From Candidatus Saccharimonadota bacterium (GTDB lineage: Bacteria; Patescibacteriota; Saccharimonadia; Saccharimonadales; Saccharimonadaceae), in NCBI GenBank assembly GCA_017513905.1, contig JAFWMR010000011.1, positions 1 through 36,021 of the forward strand: 36,021 nucleotides of DNA. The letters are read 5' to 3'. The position numbers and the translations under genes were made by a program. Positions within the stretch are counted from its first letter, which is position 1. Each line of letters opens with the position of its first letter. Positions 23,238-30,592 of the stretch are shown in pieces. The notes below the pieces were generated by a model. It did no database searches and was not told the origin of the DNA. It was given only the letters and a program-made list of their open reading frames with translations.

Positions 23238-23261
23238 GCCTAGGCGGAGGACCGCCTAGGC
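23238..23261 (-). terminator. Strong hairpin after the Pro/Thr-rich membrane protein
   Basis: GCCTAGGCGG pairs with CCGCCTAGGC around four bases. It lies about 30 bases past the stop at 23291 and probably ends that operon, but no T-run follows, so it may instead be an RNA-stabilising stem or a protein site. Confidence 0.5.
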
Positions 23262-23290
23262 GTGGGTAAAGTGCTTCCAATACGAGCTGG

Positions 23291-24781
23291 TCAAATGGAA
23301 TCGGGGTCGAACGAATCGTCCCCTTCTCCGGCGGGTTTGTCAGTGGGTACGTTGTGCCCGGGATCCGACGGCGGCGGAGTATTCTGATCCTCGCGGATCG
23401 GTGTGGGTGCCGCTGTCGGGCATACTTCTGTCGGCCTTACAACCGCAGTAGGCACCGGAGTCGGCGCTGTGGTCGGTTTCGGTGTGTTTGTTACCTTTGG
23501 CGTAGGCGTTGACTCCGTGTGGCTGGTGGTATGCGGGTCCGCAGAATGTTGCGGATCGGTTCCGCCTCCACCAACTGTCGGCGTAGGCCGGACAGACGGG
23601 TCCTTGGTAGGACGAGGTGTGGGCGTTACTGGCACGGGTGTCGGTGTTACCGGCACAGGTGTCGGAGTCGCAGGCACAGGTGTGGGCGTGGGCTCACTAG
23701 GGGGATTTGTAGGTGTAGAACCACCCTTAGTCTTCCACTTCCACGTCCCATGTTCGGTGAAGTTGATGTGCACGCGCGGATATACATTCTTCGGATTGAG
23801 GCCAGCAGCTCTTGCGGCCACTTCCATCGCCTTGCGATTGGAGTGGAAAGAGTCACTTTCTCCCTTTCTACAGAAGTACATCATAAAGTCCGGAACATTG
23901 TTTGTGTCGTTGTAGACACGAGAGAACAGCATAGGATGAACAATGTTCGGATCGCGGTTTTGCATCATAACTTCGAGGTTCCAGTCTCTGGATACATTTG
24001 CGGTCCCCTTATCCAGGTTACCGAAGAAGTAAGCCAGAGCCTCGTTTGCAAGCTGGTCGTATTCAGCAGCAGGAAGCGTGATCAGCTGCTCTGCGCGAGC
24101 ATTGACTTCGTCCATATTGTTGAAATCTTCCAGGTAGCATTCGAAGCGGAACCAAGTGAGCTGCCACGGGTCTACTACCACATCATGCAGCCAAGTAATG
24201 ATCGCCGTCGGTACATCATCGGTAGGGATCGGTGTCCCGAAAGCTTCAGGAACTTCTTTTCCGAGTCTGTTGAGCGAGGCGATGTACCACGGGCTGTAGG
24301 CGACCTGAGGACCACCGCTATAGGTGAAAGTAGTCAACTGAGTGTTGAACTTCTTTCCCTGAAGCGGGACAACTCTGAAGGTGATCGTACCGCTTTCGGT
24401 GTAAACCGGTACAAGCGGTGCGGCCGTAGGAGCTGTCGTTGGGGGTGTGGTTGGCGGGTTAGTAGGAACAGCGGTGGGCTGCACTACGACCGGCGGCGCT
24501 GTCGGCTCGAAAGTCGGCATTACCGGCGGTACAGTGAGGGCAGGCGGATTGGTCGGCTGTACAACAACCTGCTGTGTAGGAACAGCGGTGGGCTGCACTA
24601 CGACCGGATTGTCGGTCGGCTGTGCCAACGAAGCGATGTCCCAAGTGGGGGCGTGAGAAACCCAGCCTTGGTTATAGGCCAGAGTCCATCCACCCCATAT
24701 CAGCAGACCGATCAGCCCCAGTACGAGGACTGTGACGATCAGCCGGCTGATAACGGGGAACCTAGTGAAGAATGCTTTCAT
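23291..24781 (-). CDS. Membrane-anchored protein with Pro/Thr-rich linkers, unknown central domain
   Basis: The 496-residue protein has a short cytoplasmic start, one membrane helix (about 14-35), a Pro/Thr/Val-rich linker with repeated VVVQPTAVPT (about 53-125), and a globular region rich in Trp, Tyr and Phe (about 126-355). A second Pro/Thr linker (about 360-496, PTPTPVP-type) ends in an acidic tail. The architecture is that of an extracellular domain held off the membrane between flexible stalks. No family is recognised. AAGGAGG precedes the ATG; the gene starts six bases after the stop of the gene at 24788 and is in its operon. It is GC-richer than most of the window. Confidence 0.65.
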   Translation of the reverse strand: MKAFFTRFPVISRLIVTVLVLGLIGLLIWGGWTLAYNQGWVSHAPTWDIASLAQPTDNPVVVQPTAVPTQQVVVQPTNPPALTVPPVMPTFEPTAPPVVVQPTAVPTNPPTTPPTTAPTAAPLVPVYTESGTITFRVVPLQGKKFNTQLTTFTYSGGPQVAYSPWYIASLNRLGKEVPEAFGTPIPTDDVPTAIITWLHDVVVDPWQLTWFRFECYLEDFNNMDEVNARAEQLITLPAAEYDQLANEALAYFFGNLDKGTANVSRDWNLEVMMQNRDPNIVHPMLFSRVYNDTNNVPDFMMYFCRKGESDSFHSNRKAMEVAARAAGLNPKNVYPRVHINFTEHGTWKWKTKGGSTPTNPPSEPTPTPVPATPTPVPVTPTPVPVTPTPRPTKDPSVRPTPTVGGGGTDPQHSADPHTTSHTESTPTPKVTNTPKPTTAPTPVPTAVVRPTEVCPTAAPTPIREDQNTPPPSDPGHNVPTDKPAGEGDDSFDPDSI

Positions 24782-24787
24782 CGTAGA

Positions 24788-25267
24788 TCAATCCTCCTTT
24801 TTCAGCTGAAGGCTGATTAGTCTGATCAGTTGCACCAGGACCACCGTGAGGATTCCCAGAAGGATTCCTCCAATGATTCCGATGGGGCTCATCGTACATG
24901 CCATAATGAGTGCGCCAAAGGGCACGGCCAGGAAAGTCAGGGCGGCTGCCGTAGACTTGCTAGCCAGATAGGCGCCATGATAGATGTAGATGAGCGCATC
25001 GATGGTGAACGGAACCGTGAGAATGATACCGAGAATATTCCCGGTAAGCGCAAATGCTGCGCAGAGACACCATATGGCAAGCCTGATGATCATGATCAGG
25101 CGGTCATGGGCGTCCTCTTTCTCCATTTCTCTGCGGGTTTCCTTGTCAATCGCGTGATTTTCAAGGTATTCCTTCTTCAGAGAGCAGATGACGTTGTCGT
25201 AGAGAACGAATCCTACGACGGTAGCAGCGATGACGAGGATGATGTGTCCAATGTTTTGAAAAATCAT
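24788..25267 (-). CDS. Small multi-pass membrane protein, first gene of a GC-richer operon
   Basis: A 159-residue protein with about four membrane segments (about 5-25, 57-85, 95-120 and 125-150) and a charged loop (KETRREMEKEDAHDR) after the first. No family is recognised. GGGAGG lies seven bases before ATG 25267, which decides this start over an upstream in-frame TTG. It has a consensus promoter and a leader of about 130 bases containing a hairpin. Co-transcribed with the anchored protein at 23291. Confidence 0.65.
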   Translation of the reverse strand: MIFQNIGHIILVIAATVVGFVLYDNVICSLKKEYLENHAIDKETRREMEKEDAHDRLIMIIRLAIWCLCAAFALTGNILGIILTVPFTIDALIYIYHGAYLASKSTAAALTFLAVPFGALIMACTMSPIGIIGGILLGILTVVLVQLIRLISLQLKKED

Positions 25268-25319
25268 GGTATTCCCTCCCAATAGAATGATTTCTTTGTT
25301 TTGTAGCTCGTATTGGATT

Positions 25320-25342
25320 CCAGATACTGCGTTTGTATCTGG
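25320..25342 (-). promoter_or_regulatory. Hairpin in the 5' leader of the 25267 operon
   Basis: CCAGATAC and GTATCTGG form an eight-base perfect stem with a seven-base loop, midway in the leader. It does not match a riboswitch I know; it may only stabilise the transcript. The rest of the 280-base gap holds the promoter and the downstream gene's terminator. Confidence 0.4.
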
Positions 25343-25404
25343 GATGATTCGGTTTTAATGACCGTTTATATAAGATCTAACACGCTCTTATACAGACTGA
25401 GTCC

Positions 25405-25433
25405 ATTATACCACACATAAGCAATTTTGTCAA
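25405..25433 (-). promoter_or_regulatory. Perfect consensus sigma-70 promoter of the 25267 operon
   Basis: TTGACA, 17-base spacer, TATAAT on the minus strand. Confidence 0.85.
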
Positions 25434-25480
25434 TATCTATAACATAAGCTTGACGAGTGGTAAAAATAAGTATAAGCATA

Positions 25481-25505
25481 TTAAAAAGGCACCCGCGAGG
25501 GTGCC
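25481..25505 (-). terminator. Terminator of the gene at 25548
   Basis: GGCACCC pairs with GGGTGCC around four bases, followed by TTTTTAA on the minus strand. Confidence 0.88.
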
Positions 25506-25547
25506 AGGGTTGGCACGGAATGCCAGCCAAAATTGGGGGAGGGGATA

Positions 25548-26150
25548 TTACGTGGTGGAGCCGGCACCAGGGCCGGGGGTATAAGGCGCAGCGGCAGGGC
25601 CGGGAGTATAGGGCGCAGCAGCAGGGCGGTGGGTACCGGGAGTGTAAAAGCCGCGAACGGGCGGGGTTGCAGGGATCCAGTTACCGCGTTCGTCAACGGC
25701 GGGTTCACCGTCTTCGCCGGTGACATACCATTCCGCGACGCAGTTCAGGATGCGTCCGATCTCAACGGGGTCGGTGCTCCTGTATCCGAGAGCGTAAGCG
25801 CTCCTGAGGAGCTCCTCGTCCGTGGAATACACTGCTCCGCCAGCCATGGTGCCAGTGTCGGCCAGATTCAGCCGCCAGAAGCGGCGAGTGGTCCTGATGG
25901 TCACCAGGGCGTTGATCACGGGGTTGTCGGCGTCGATTTCGTCGCCGACGAAAATGTCCTGGCTGCCGTCAGCGTAGGTAATTTCCAGCCTTACGGGCGG
26001 GTTGTCACCGAAGCCGTTCTTGGACTTCCTGACCCTCCTGGTAGCAGGGGCGTCAGTGGCCGTCCTGGACGGAGCGGAGTGGGTAGCGGTGCGGCGAGTG
26101 GCGGAAGTACGACGATCTTCGCGATCATCCTCCCAAAGACGATTCCTCAT
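25548..26150 (-). CDS. Orphan Arg/Thr-rich soluble protein of unknown function
   Basis: A 200-residue protein with a disordered basic start rich in Arg, Thr and Ala (1-45) and a compact central region (about 48-160; for example RLEITYADGSQDIFVGDEID). The tail has a repeated Pro-Gly motif (AAAPYTPGPAAAPYTPGP) at about 180-197. No signal peptide or membrane segment is visible. Not recognised. The ATG at 26150 has GAGGAGG in front; an upstream in-frame GTG at 26210 is less likely. It is the GC-richest gene in the window by eye and has its own consensus promoter and terminator. Confidence 0.6.
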   Translation of the reverse strand: MRNRLWEDDREDRRTSATRRTATHSAPSRTATDAPATRRVRKSKNGFGDNPPVRLEITYADGSQDIFVGDEIDADNPVINALVTIRTTRRFWRLNLADTGTMAGGAVYSTDEELLRSAYALGYRSTDPVEIGRILNCVAEWYVTGEDGEPAVDERGNWIPATPPVRGFYTPGTHRPAAAPYTPGPAAAPYTPGPGAGSTT

Positions 26151-26216
26151 GGTAAAATCCTCCTCTAATTCAAAGTCCTTGATTCCTATGCCTCCCCCAA
26201 TTGGAAACACGCTTTC

Positions 26217-26245
26217 ATTATAGCATACGCTTGATATTTTGTCAA
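26217..26245 (-). promoter_or_regulatory. Perfect consensus sigma-70 promoter of the gene at 25548
   Basis: TTGACA, 17-base spacer, TGC-TATAAT on the minus strand; leader about 60 bases. Confidence 0.85.
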
Positions 26246-26308
26246 GTATATGCTTAGTTATTATTTCTTAAACTTTCTTTTGTTTCCCTGCTTGCCTGTG
26301 GGTAATTA

Positions 26309-26317
26309 TGTTAGAAT
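26309..26317 (+). promoter_or_regulatory. Extended -10 box of leaderless thioredoxin reductase gene
   Basis: TGT-TAGAAT, ending six bases before ATG 26324. No Shine-Dalgarno site. Confidence 0.55.
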
Positions 26318-26323
26318 AAGAGT

Positions 26324-27235
26324 ATGAACAAATGCGATATTTTGATTGTTGGTGCGGGGGCGGCGGGAATGACTTCGGCGATCTATGCCCTTAGAGCGAA
26401 GAAATCAGTGATTATTGCCGAAAAAGTGGCACCCGGTGGACAGATTTTGTCAACAACGAAGCTTGAGAACTACCCGGGGCTTCCTAATACAACTGGTGAA
26501 CAGTTTACAAAAAACCTTCGAGAACAAGTAGAATACTTCGGCGGGAAAATTATTTCAGCAGAAGTATTAGAAATCCTCCATGAGGCAGATGGTTTTAGGG
26601 TAAAGACAGACGATGAAGACATATTCGCGAGTGCTGTAATCATAGCGAATGGATCTAGAGAGCGTAAGCTGGGCCTACCGCATGAAGATGAACTGATTAG
26701 TCGAGGGGTAAGTTACTGCGCTACTTGTGATGGCTCCCTCTATAAAGACAAGGCTGTAGCCGTGTATGGTGGTGGTAATACGGCAGTTTATTCCGCAATG
26801 TACCTTGCTGGGATTTGTTCTAAGGTATATTGGATCTTTCGTAAACCTGAACCGAGAGCCGAAAAACATCTTGTCGAGAAAGCGAAAGCCATCGACAACC
26901 TAGAAATTGTACCTGGGAATGTAGTCAAAGAGTTGATTGGTGACGATAGTCTAACTGGTATTTTGCTAGAATCTAATGATGATTCCAAAACTATCTCTGT
27001 GGATGGAATATTTGTCACAATCGGACGAGAGCCGGATAATGGTAGATTTGAGGGCCTAGTGGAGCTGGATGCCGAGGGGTATATCAAGTCTAATGAAAGC
27101 TGCACGACGAGCACACCTGGGGTTTATTGTGCTGGTGATACTAGAGCTAAGCATTTACATCAGTTAGTAACTGCGACAGCAGATGGCGCAGTAGCTGCGA
27201 ATATGGCGATTGATTATCTGAATCAGCATAAATAG
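26324..27235 (+). CDS. trxB: Thioredoxin reductase (NADPH)
   Basis: The 303-residue flavoprotein passes electrons from NADPH through FAD and a Cys pair to thioredoxin. The FAD site GAGAAG (10-15), the redox-active CATC (C132, C135), the NADPH site GGGNTA (149-154), the arginines of FRKPEPRAEK and the C-terminal FAD motif TPGVYCAGD are all present. Length is normal for the low-molecular-weight bacterial enzyme. It is probably translated from a leaderless message. It could supply the thioredoxin-type glutathione peroxidase at 2749. Confidence 0.95.
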   Translation: MNKCDILIVGAGAAGMTSAIYALRAKKSVIIAEKVAPGGQILSTTKLENYPGLPNTTGEQFTKNLREQVEYFGGKIISAEVLEILHEADGFRVKTDDEDIFASAVIIANGSRERKLGLPHEDELISRGVSYCATCDGSLYKDKAVAVYGGGNTAVYSAMYLAGICSKVYWIFRKPEPRAEKHLVEKAKAIDNLEIVPGNVVKELIGDDSLTGILLESNDDSKTISVDGIFVTIGREPDNGRFEGLVELDAEGYIKSNESCTTSTPGVYCAGDTRAKHLHQLVTATADGAVAANMAIDYLNQHK

Positions 27236-27237
27236 GG

Positions 27238-27267
27238 TTGAAATTGGCTCTAAGAAACACGTATAAT
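27238..27267 (+). promoter_or_regulatory. Promoter of the SDR gene
   Basis: TTGAAA, 18-base spacer, TATAAT; followed by AAAGGAG before the ATG at 27292. Confidence 0.65.
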
Positions 27268-27291
27268 ATAGGTTATTAAGAAAGGAGTTTT

Positions 27292-28053
27292 ATGTTTGAT
27301 CTTAAGGGGCAAGTAGCAGTTGTGACCGGTGCGAGTAGCGGACTCGGGAGGCAAATGGCTGAGGCGTTTGCCAAACAGGGGGCCAACCTAGCAATTTTGG
27401 CGCGCCGAGTTGAGCGTTTGGAAGAACTGAAGGTTAAGCTAGAAAAAGAGTATAAGGTCAAGGTTCTGCCAGTAAAGGTAGATGTAACTAAAAGCGATGA
27501 GATAGAAGCAGCTGCAAAGAAAGTAGTAAAAGAATTTAAGACCGTCGATATCTTATTGAACTGTGCTGGCAGTTCAAAAGATAAGGGCGTACTCGAAATG
27601 GAAGACGATGAGTGGGATTTCACAATTGCAACAGATTTGACTAGTGTATTCAAGATGACTCGTGCGTTCGGAAACATTATGGCCAAGAATGGGTACGGAA
27701 GGATAATTAATATTGCTTCGATGTATGGTCTGGTTGGCAATACCGAGATTCACACGGTTGCATATCATGCCTCAAAAGGTGGAGTAGTGAATTTCACGCG
27801 TGCCGTGGCAGCAGAACTCGCGACCAAAGGCGTAACTTGCAATGCGATTTGCCCTGGATATTTTGAAACTGAACTCACCAAGCCGGTGCTAGACACGCCA
27901 CAATTCCAAGAATTCGCAAGAATTCATGTACCAATGGAAAGATATGGCAAACCTGGCGAGTTGGATGCGGCAGCGGTATTTCTAGCATCAAAAGAGGCCT
28001 CCTACGTAACAGGTCTAATCATGCCGGTGGATGGTGGCTATACTTGTATATAA
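27292..28053 (+). CDS. Short-chain dehydrogenase/reductase (SDR), FabG/gluconate dehydrogenase-like
   Basis: A 253-residue classical SDR: nucleotide motif TGASSGLG (12-19), structural NCAG (90-93), catalytic Ser143 (IASMYG), Tyr158 and Lys162 (YHASK), and the C-terminal VDGGYT. Arg residues after the second strand (ARRVERL) favour NADP(H). The sequence is closest to the 3-oxoacyl-ACP reductase or gluconate 5-dehydrogenase group; substrate cannot be decided. AAAGGAG precedes the ATG. It follows trxB after 56 bases and has its own promoter. Confidence 0.9.
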   Translation: MFDLKGQVAVVTGASSGLGRQMAEAFAKQGANLAILARRVERLEELKVKLEKEYKVKVLPVKVDVTKSDEIEAAAKKVVKEFKTVDILLNCAGSSKDKGVLEMEDDEWDFTIATDLTSVFKMTRAFGNIMAKNGYGRIINIASMYGLVGNTEIHTVAYHASKGGVVNFTRAVAAELATKGVTCNAICPGYFETELTKPVLDTPQFQEFARIHVPMERYGKPGELDAAAVFLASKEASYVTGLIMPVDGGYTCI

Positions 28054-28060
28054 GATGAGA

Positions 28061-28083
28061 AAACCCTGCCAATGGCAGGGTGT
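28061..28083 (-). terminator. Terminator between convergent genes
   Basis: CCCTGCC pairs with GGCAGGG around three bases. The minus strand continues with TTTTC, so it mainly serves the gene at 28103; the SDR gene ends eight bases from it. Confidence 0.75.
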
Positions 28084-28102
28084 GATTTGGAGGAGTGGGA
28101 AG

Positions 28103-29335
28103 TTAGAAGAATTGCGTCGGTTCGATGGGCCGTGTTGGCGTAGCGCGAGGATGGTTCTTGGTATACAGTTGATCGCTGCTCTGGAGAGCCTTCAAATTCT
28201 CTAGACGGGCAGCCGCAGCAAGCATTATCGGGGAGAAACGTCCCCGAATTTTGTTGGCGAGAGCCTCAGGTGAAAGAGAGAGCAGTTCGTCATAATTACC
28301 AGTGCTTGCATCGCCATATGCGTAGCAGCACAAGCAATCACCCGAACTGATGTCACGCAAAATGAAGGCTGCGAAGCGTATGCTATGTATGAACTCGAGA
28401 TGTAAGTAAGCCAATCTATCGGCATCGAATTCTCTGAAGATTCGGATGACTTCTTTGGCGTTCTCGTTGGCTTTAAGAATATCATCGAATTGTTTATAGA
28501 TCAATCCACTTAGTTTGTCGATGTCGGGTTGATTATCAAAGTAGATTTCTCCGTCATATGTTGCTCCACCTGGAAACAGCGTGAGCGTGTGGTTGAGGCT
28601 TGATTCTTCGTTGATTATCTCAACCATGTTTTGAAGACTGGCAAAGGTGTCAAGAAATTTCCTGGAAGTCCTCCGGTGCGAGCTAAGAAGCCTGGCGCTC
28701 AAATGATGGAGAAAATCGGTTTTTGTGAGCTCCTCGGCTAGCCAAGTATTGTATTGTTGGCAGACCGATACGCGATCATACTTGGCACGTATAGAGCTAC
28801 GCTCTAAAGTGTAGTTACTTGGAACGATGCGGTCGCCGAAGCGGATTACTACATAGCAGGAACGAACCAATGTCTCGTCAGGATTTACGATTGGATGTAG
28901 ATATACCACGTCTAGGCGAAGCGTGACATCAAGATCTGATTGCTCGACTGGGTGCGGTAGCGTAATTGGCCCTACAAGTAAGTGCGGAGCTTTTTTGGGT
29001 GGCTGGATTTCAAATGTATCCAACACTCGACCACAATATTCACGAGGCTCGAACTTGCCAGCAATTGCTTTGGTTTCTTCGCAGAACGACGGGATCGCTA
29101 CTGCGCTATCCACAACGAATGGACGGAAGCAAAACCAGTGTTCGAGATCGACGAACCCAGTTCCATCGAGACGTTTTGGCATCTGCATGGGAATTCGCAT
29201 CACGAGGTTTGGACCATTGCGAGAAAAGCGTCCGGAAAGGAAGTGATCTTCTTCGCGTGCCCAGTAGGATTCCAGACTGCCAGCGTATTCTTCAAGTTTA
29301 ACCGTGACAGCCTTACACTTGTCTTTTTCCACCAT
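28103..29335 (-). CDS. Large orphan soluble protein of unknown function
   Basis: A 410-residue protein without a signal or membrane segment, of mixed composition, with many Cys, Arg and His residues. An N-terminal beta-rich half (about 15-215, with LVMRIPMQMPKRL and LDVTLRLDVVYLHP) is followed by a helical half (about 220-400). No motif or family is recognised. GGAGGG precedes the ATG at 29335, which is preferred to the in-frame ATG at 29368 inside the leader. It is a single-gene unit with a near-consensus promoter and terminator, similar in layout to the other orphan genes at 14023 and 25548. Confidence 0.65.
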   Translation of the reverse strand: MVEKDKCKAVTVKLEEYAGSLESYWAREEDHFLSGRFSRNGPNLVMRIPMQMPKRLDGTGFVDLEHWFCFRPFVVDSAVAIPSFCEETKAIAGKFEPREYCGRVLDTFEIQPPKKAPHLLVGPITLPHPVEQSDLDVTLRLDVVYLHPIVNPDETLVRSCYVVIRFGDRIVPSNYTLERSSIRAKYDRVSVCQQYNTWLAEELTKTDFLHHLSARLLSSHRRTSRKFLDTFASLQNMVEIINEESSLNHTLTLFPGGATYDGEIYFDNQPDIDKLSGLIYKQFDDILKANENAKEVIRIFREFDADRLAYLHLEFIHSIRFAAFILRDISSGDCLCCYAYGDASTGNYDELLSLSPEALANKIRGRFSPIMLAAAARLENLKALQSSDQLYTKNHPRATPTRPIEPTQFF

Positions 29336-29383
29336 ATTTCCCTCCAAATTGTAAAAATCCACTAGCAAAAGCTAGCTATTTAT

Positions 29384-29411
29384 ATTATAACATAAATGCT
29401 TGTTTTTACAA
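29384..29411 (-). promoter_or_regulatory. Promoter of the orphan gene at 28103
   Basis: TTGTAA, 16-base spacer, TATAAT on the minus strand; a small stem CTAGC-AAAA-GCTAG lies in the leader at about 29362-29375. Confidence 0.6.
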
Positions 29412-29445
29412 AGTAATCGCCCCATAAGGAACCTCGGGCCGGGGG

Positions 29446-29475
29446 TTGATAATAAACGTATATGACGCATATAAT
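29446..29475 (+). promoter_or_regulatory. Promoter of the leaderless metallophosphoesterase gene
   Basis: TTGATA, 18-base spacer, TATAAT, ending six bases before ATG 29482. The upstream in-frame ATG-like start at 29446 lies in the -35 box and cannot be used from this promoter. Confidence 0.75.
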
Positions 29476-29481
29476 ATAGAT

Positions 29482-30408
29482 ATGCTGAAATTTAAAGATG
29501 ACAAATTTAGAATATTGATTGTTCCAGATATACAGATTCGGACGACAATTGGCGAAAGGCAACGCGTCGCACTGGAAAAAGTTGTAGAAAAAACGAAACC
29601 TGACTTGATAGTGCTACTTGGCGATATGATTTTTGGGCAGATGATAATGAGTAGGAAAAAGACCAAAAAGGTGCTTGATTCCCTGTTATGGGTAATTGAA
29701 AGACTGGATGCACCATTTGTGTTTGTCTTTGGAAATCATGATATGGACGCGAAGCTCCTCCCTGAAGAACAGCTAGAACTGTATTGTAAGTTGAGGAATA
29801 ATCTTACCCCTGCTTTTAAAGACCGCGAGTGTGAAACCGTATTCTTTAAGGATGTGTACAAGGATGGGAAACCGGCAGTGAGGCTCTTATTTATAGATAG
29901 TGGTGAGTCGGTTTATTCTATGCGCGGGATGAAATATGCTCCCGCAAGCAGAGAGCAGATGGGATATACCGATAAGATTCTGAGCGAGAAGGACTGTCCG
30001 CCAGCAATGATTTTTCAGCATGTACCAGTGCCAGAGGTATATGATTTGTTCGAGGAAGTAGACAAAAAAACGCATGGTGCAGTGCGTGGACATTATTCGG
30101 ATAGAGACAAATACTATCGTAAAAAGCCAAACGTTTCTGGCGTGGCTGGTGAAGCACCGGTGCCGCCTCTAGATAATTCCGGGCAATTCAACGGTTGGAT
30201 AAAATCTGGAAAAGTTGTTCTTTCAGCGTTTGGGCATGATCATAAAAACTCTTTCGTAGGTGAAAACCGTGGGATCACTATGATGCATACATCCTGTTCT
30301 GGATTGTATTGCTATGGCAAGAAAACCACGCGAGGTGCAAGGATTCTGGATATTCATCCTGATGGGACTTTCGATACGGAGGCGGTGTTCTACAAAGACC
30401 TCTCCTAG
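29482..30408 (+). CDS. Calcineurin-like metallophosphoesterase
   Basis: A 308-residue protein with the metal-binding series of the family in order: VPDIQ (Asp and Gln in place of DxH), GDMIFG, FGNHD, a QHVP histidine and the final AFGHDHKNSF. DxQ at the first site and overall layout resemble the purple acid phosphatase-like DCR2 group rather than cyclic nucleotide phosphodiesterases. No signal peptide, so it should act in the cytoplasm. Substrate unknown. The start at 29482 follows from the promoter position (leaderless). Confidence 0.88.
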   Translation: MLKFKDDKFRILIVPDIQIRTTIGERQRVALEKVVEKTKPDLIVLLGDMIFGQMIMSRKKTKKVLDSLLWVIERLDAPFVFVFGNHDMDAKLLPEEQLELYCKLRNNLTPAFKDRECETVFFKDVYKDGKPAVRLLFIDSGESVYSMRGMKYAPASREQMGYTDKILSEKDCPPAMIFQHVPVPEVYDLFEEVDKKTHGAVRGHYSDRDKYYRKKPNVSGVAGEAPVPPLDNSGQFNGWIKSGKVVLSAFGHDHKNSFVGENRGITMMHTSCSGLYCYGKKTTRGARILDIHPDGTFDTEAVFYKDLS

Positions 30409-30412
30409 GTCC

Positions 30413-30441
30413 TTCTCAAAAGTAGCAAATTATGATACAAT
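30413..30441 (+). promoter_or_regulatory. Promoter of tRNA-His
   Basis: TTCTCA, 17-base spacer, TG-A-TACAAT; it ends 12 bases before the tRNA. Confidence 0.55.
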
Positions 30442-30453
30442 CTTAAGGAATCT

Positions 30454-30531
30454 GGTGGGATTAGCTCAGCTGGTTAGAGCGTCTGATTGTGGTCCAGAAG
30501 GTCGTCGGTTCGATCCCGATATCCCACCCCA
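30454..30531 (+). tRNA. tRNA-His (GTG), CCA encoded
   Basis: The cloverleaf is complete: acceptor stem GTGGGAT / ATCCCAC, D-arm with AGCTCAGCTGGTTAGAGC, anticodon loop TTGTGGT giving anticodon GTG, T-loop GTTCGATCC. An extra G at the 5' end (30454) pairs with C73, the identity feature of histidine tRNAs. CCA is encoded. One A-C mismatch closes the anticodon stem. Confidence 0.95.
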
Positions 30532-30534
30532 TAG

Positions 30535-30564
30535 AAAAAGGAACATCTTAAGATGTTCTTTTTT
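30535..30564 (+). terminator. Terminator of tRNA-His
   Basis: A perfect palindrome GAACATCTTAAGATGTTC extended by A and T runs; followed by TTTTTT. Confidence 0.88.
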
Positions 30565-30577
30565 CTATAAATAGCTA

Positions 30578-30586
30578 TGCTATAAT
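30578..30586 (+). promoter_or_regulatory. Extended -10 box of the leaderless exchanger gene
   Basis: TGC-TATAAT, ending six bases before ATG 30593. It excludes the in-frame ATG at 30587 as the main start. Confidence 0.65.
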
Positions 30587-30592
30587 ATGCTT

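Noticed and set aside
23519-24820. 433-codon plus-strand frame with Cys/Arg-rich translation
   Set aside because: It is antisense to the Pro/Thr-rich anchored protein and arises from its GC-rich codons. The translation is low-quality and has no ribosome site.
29446-29481. Upstream start for the metallophosphoesterase
   Set aside because: It coincides with the -35 box (TTGATA) of a good promoter whose -10 ends six bases before ATG 29482.
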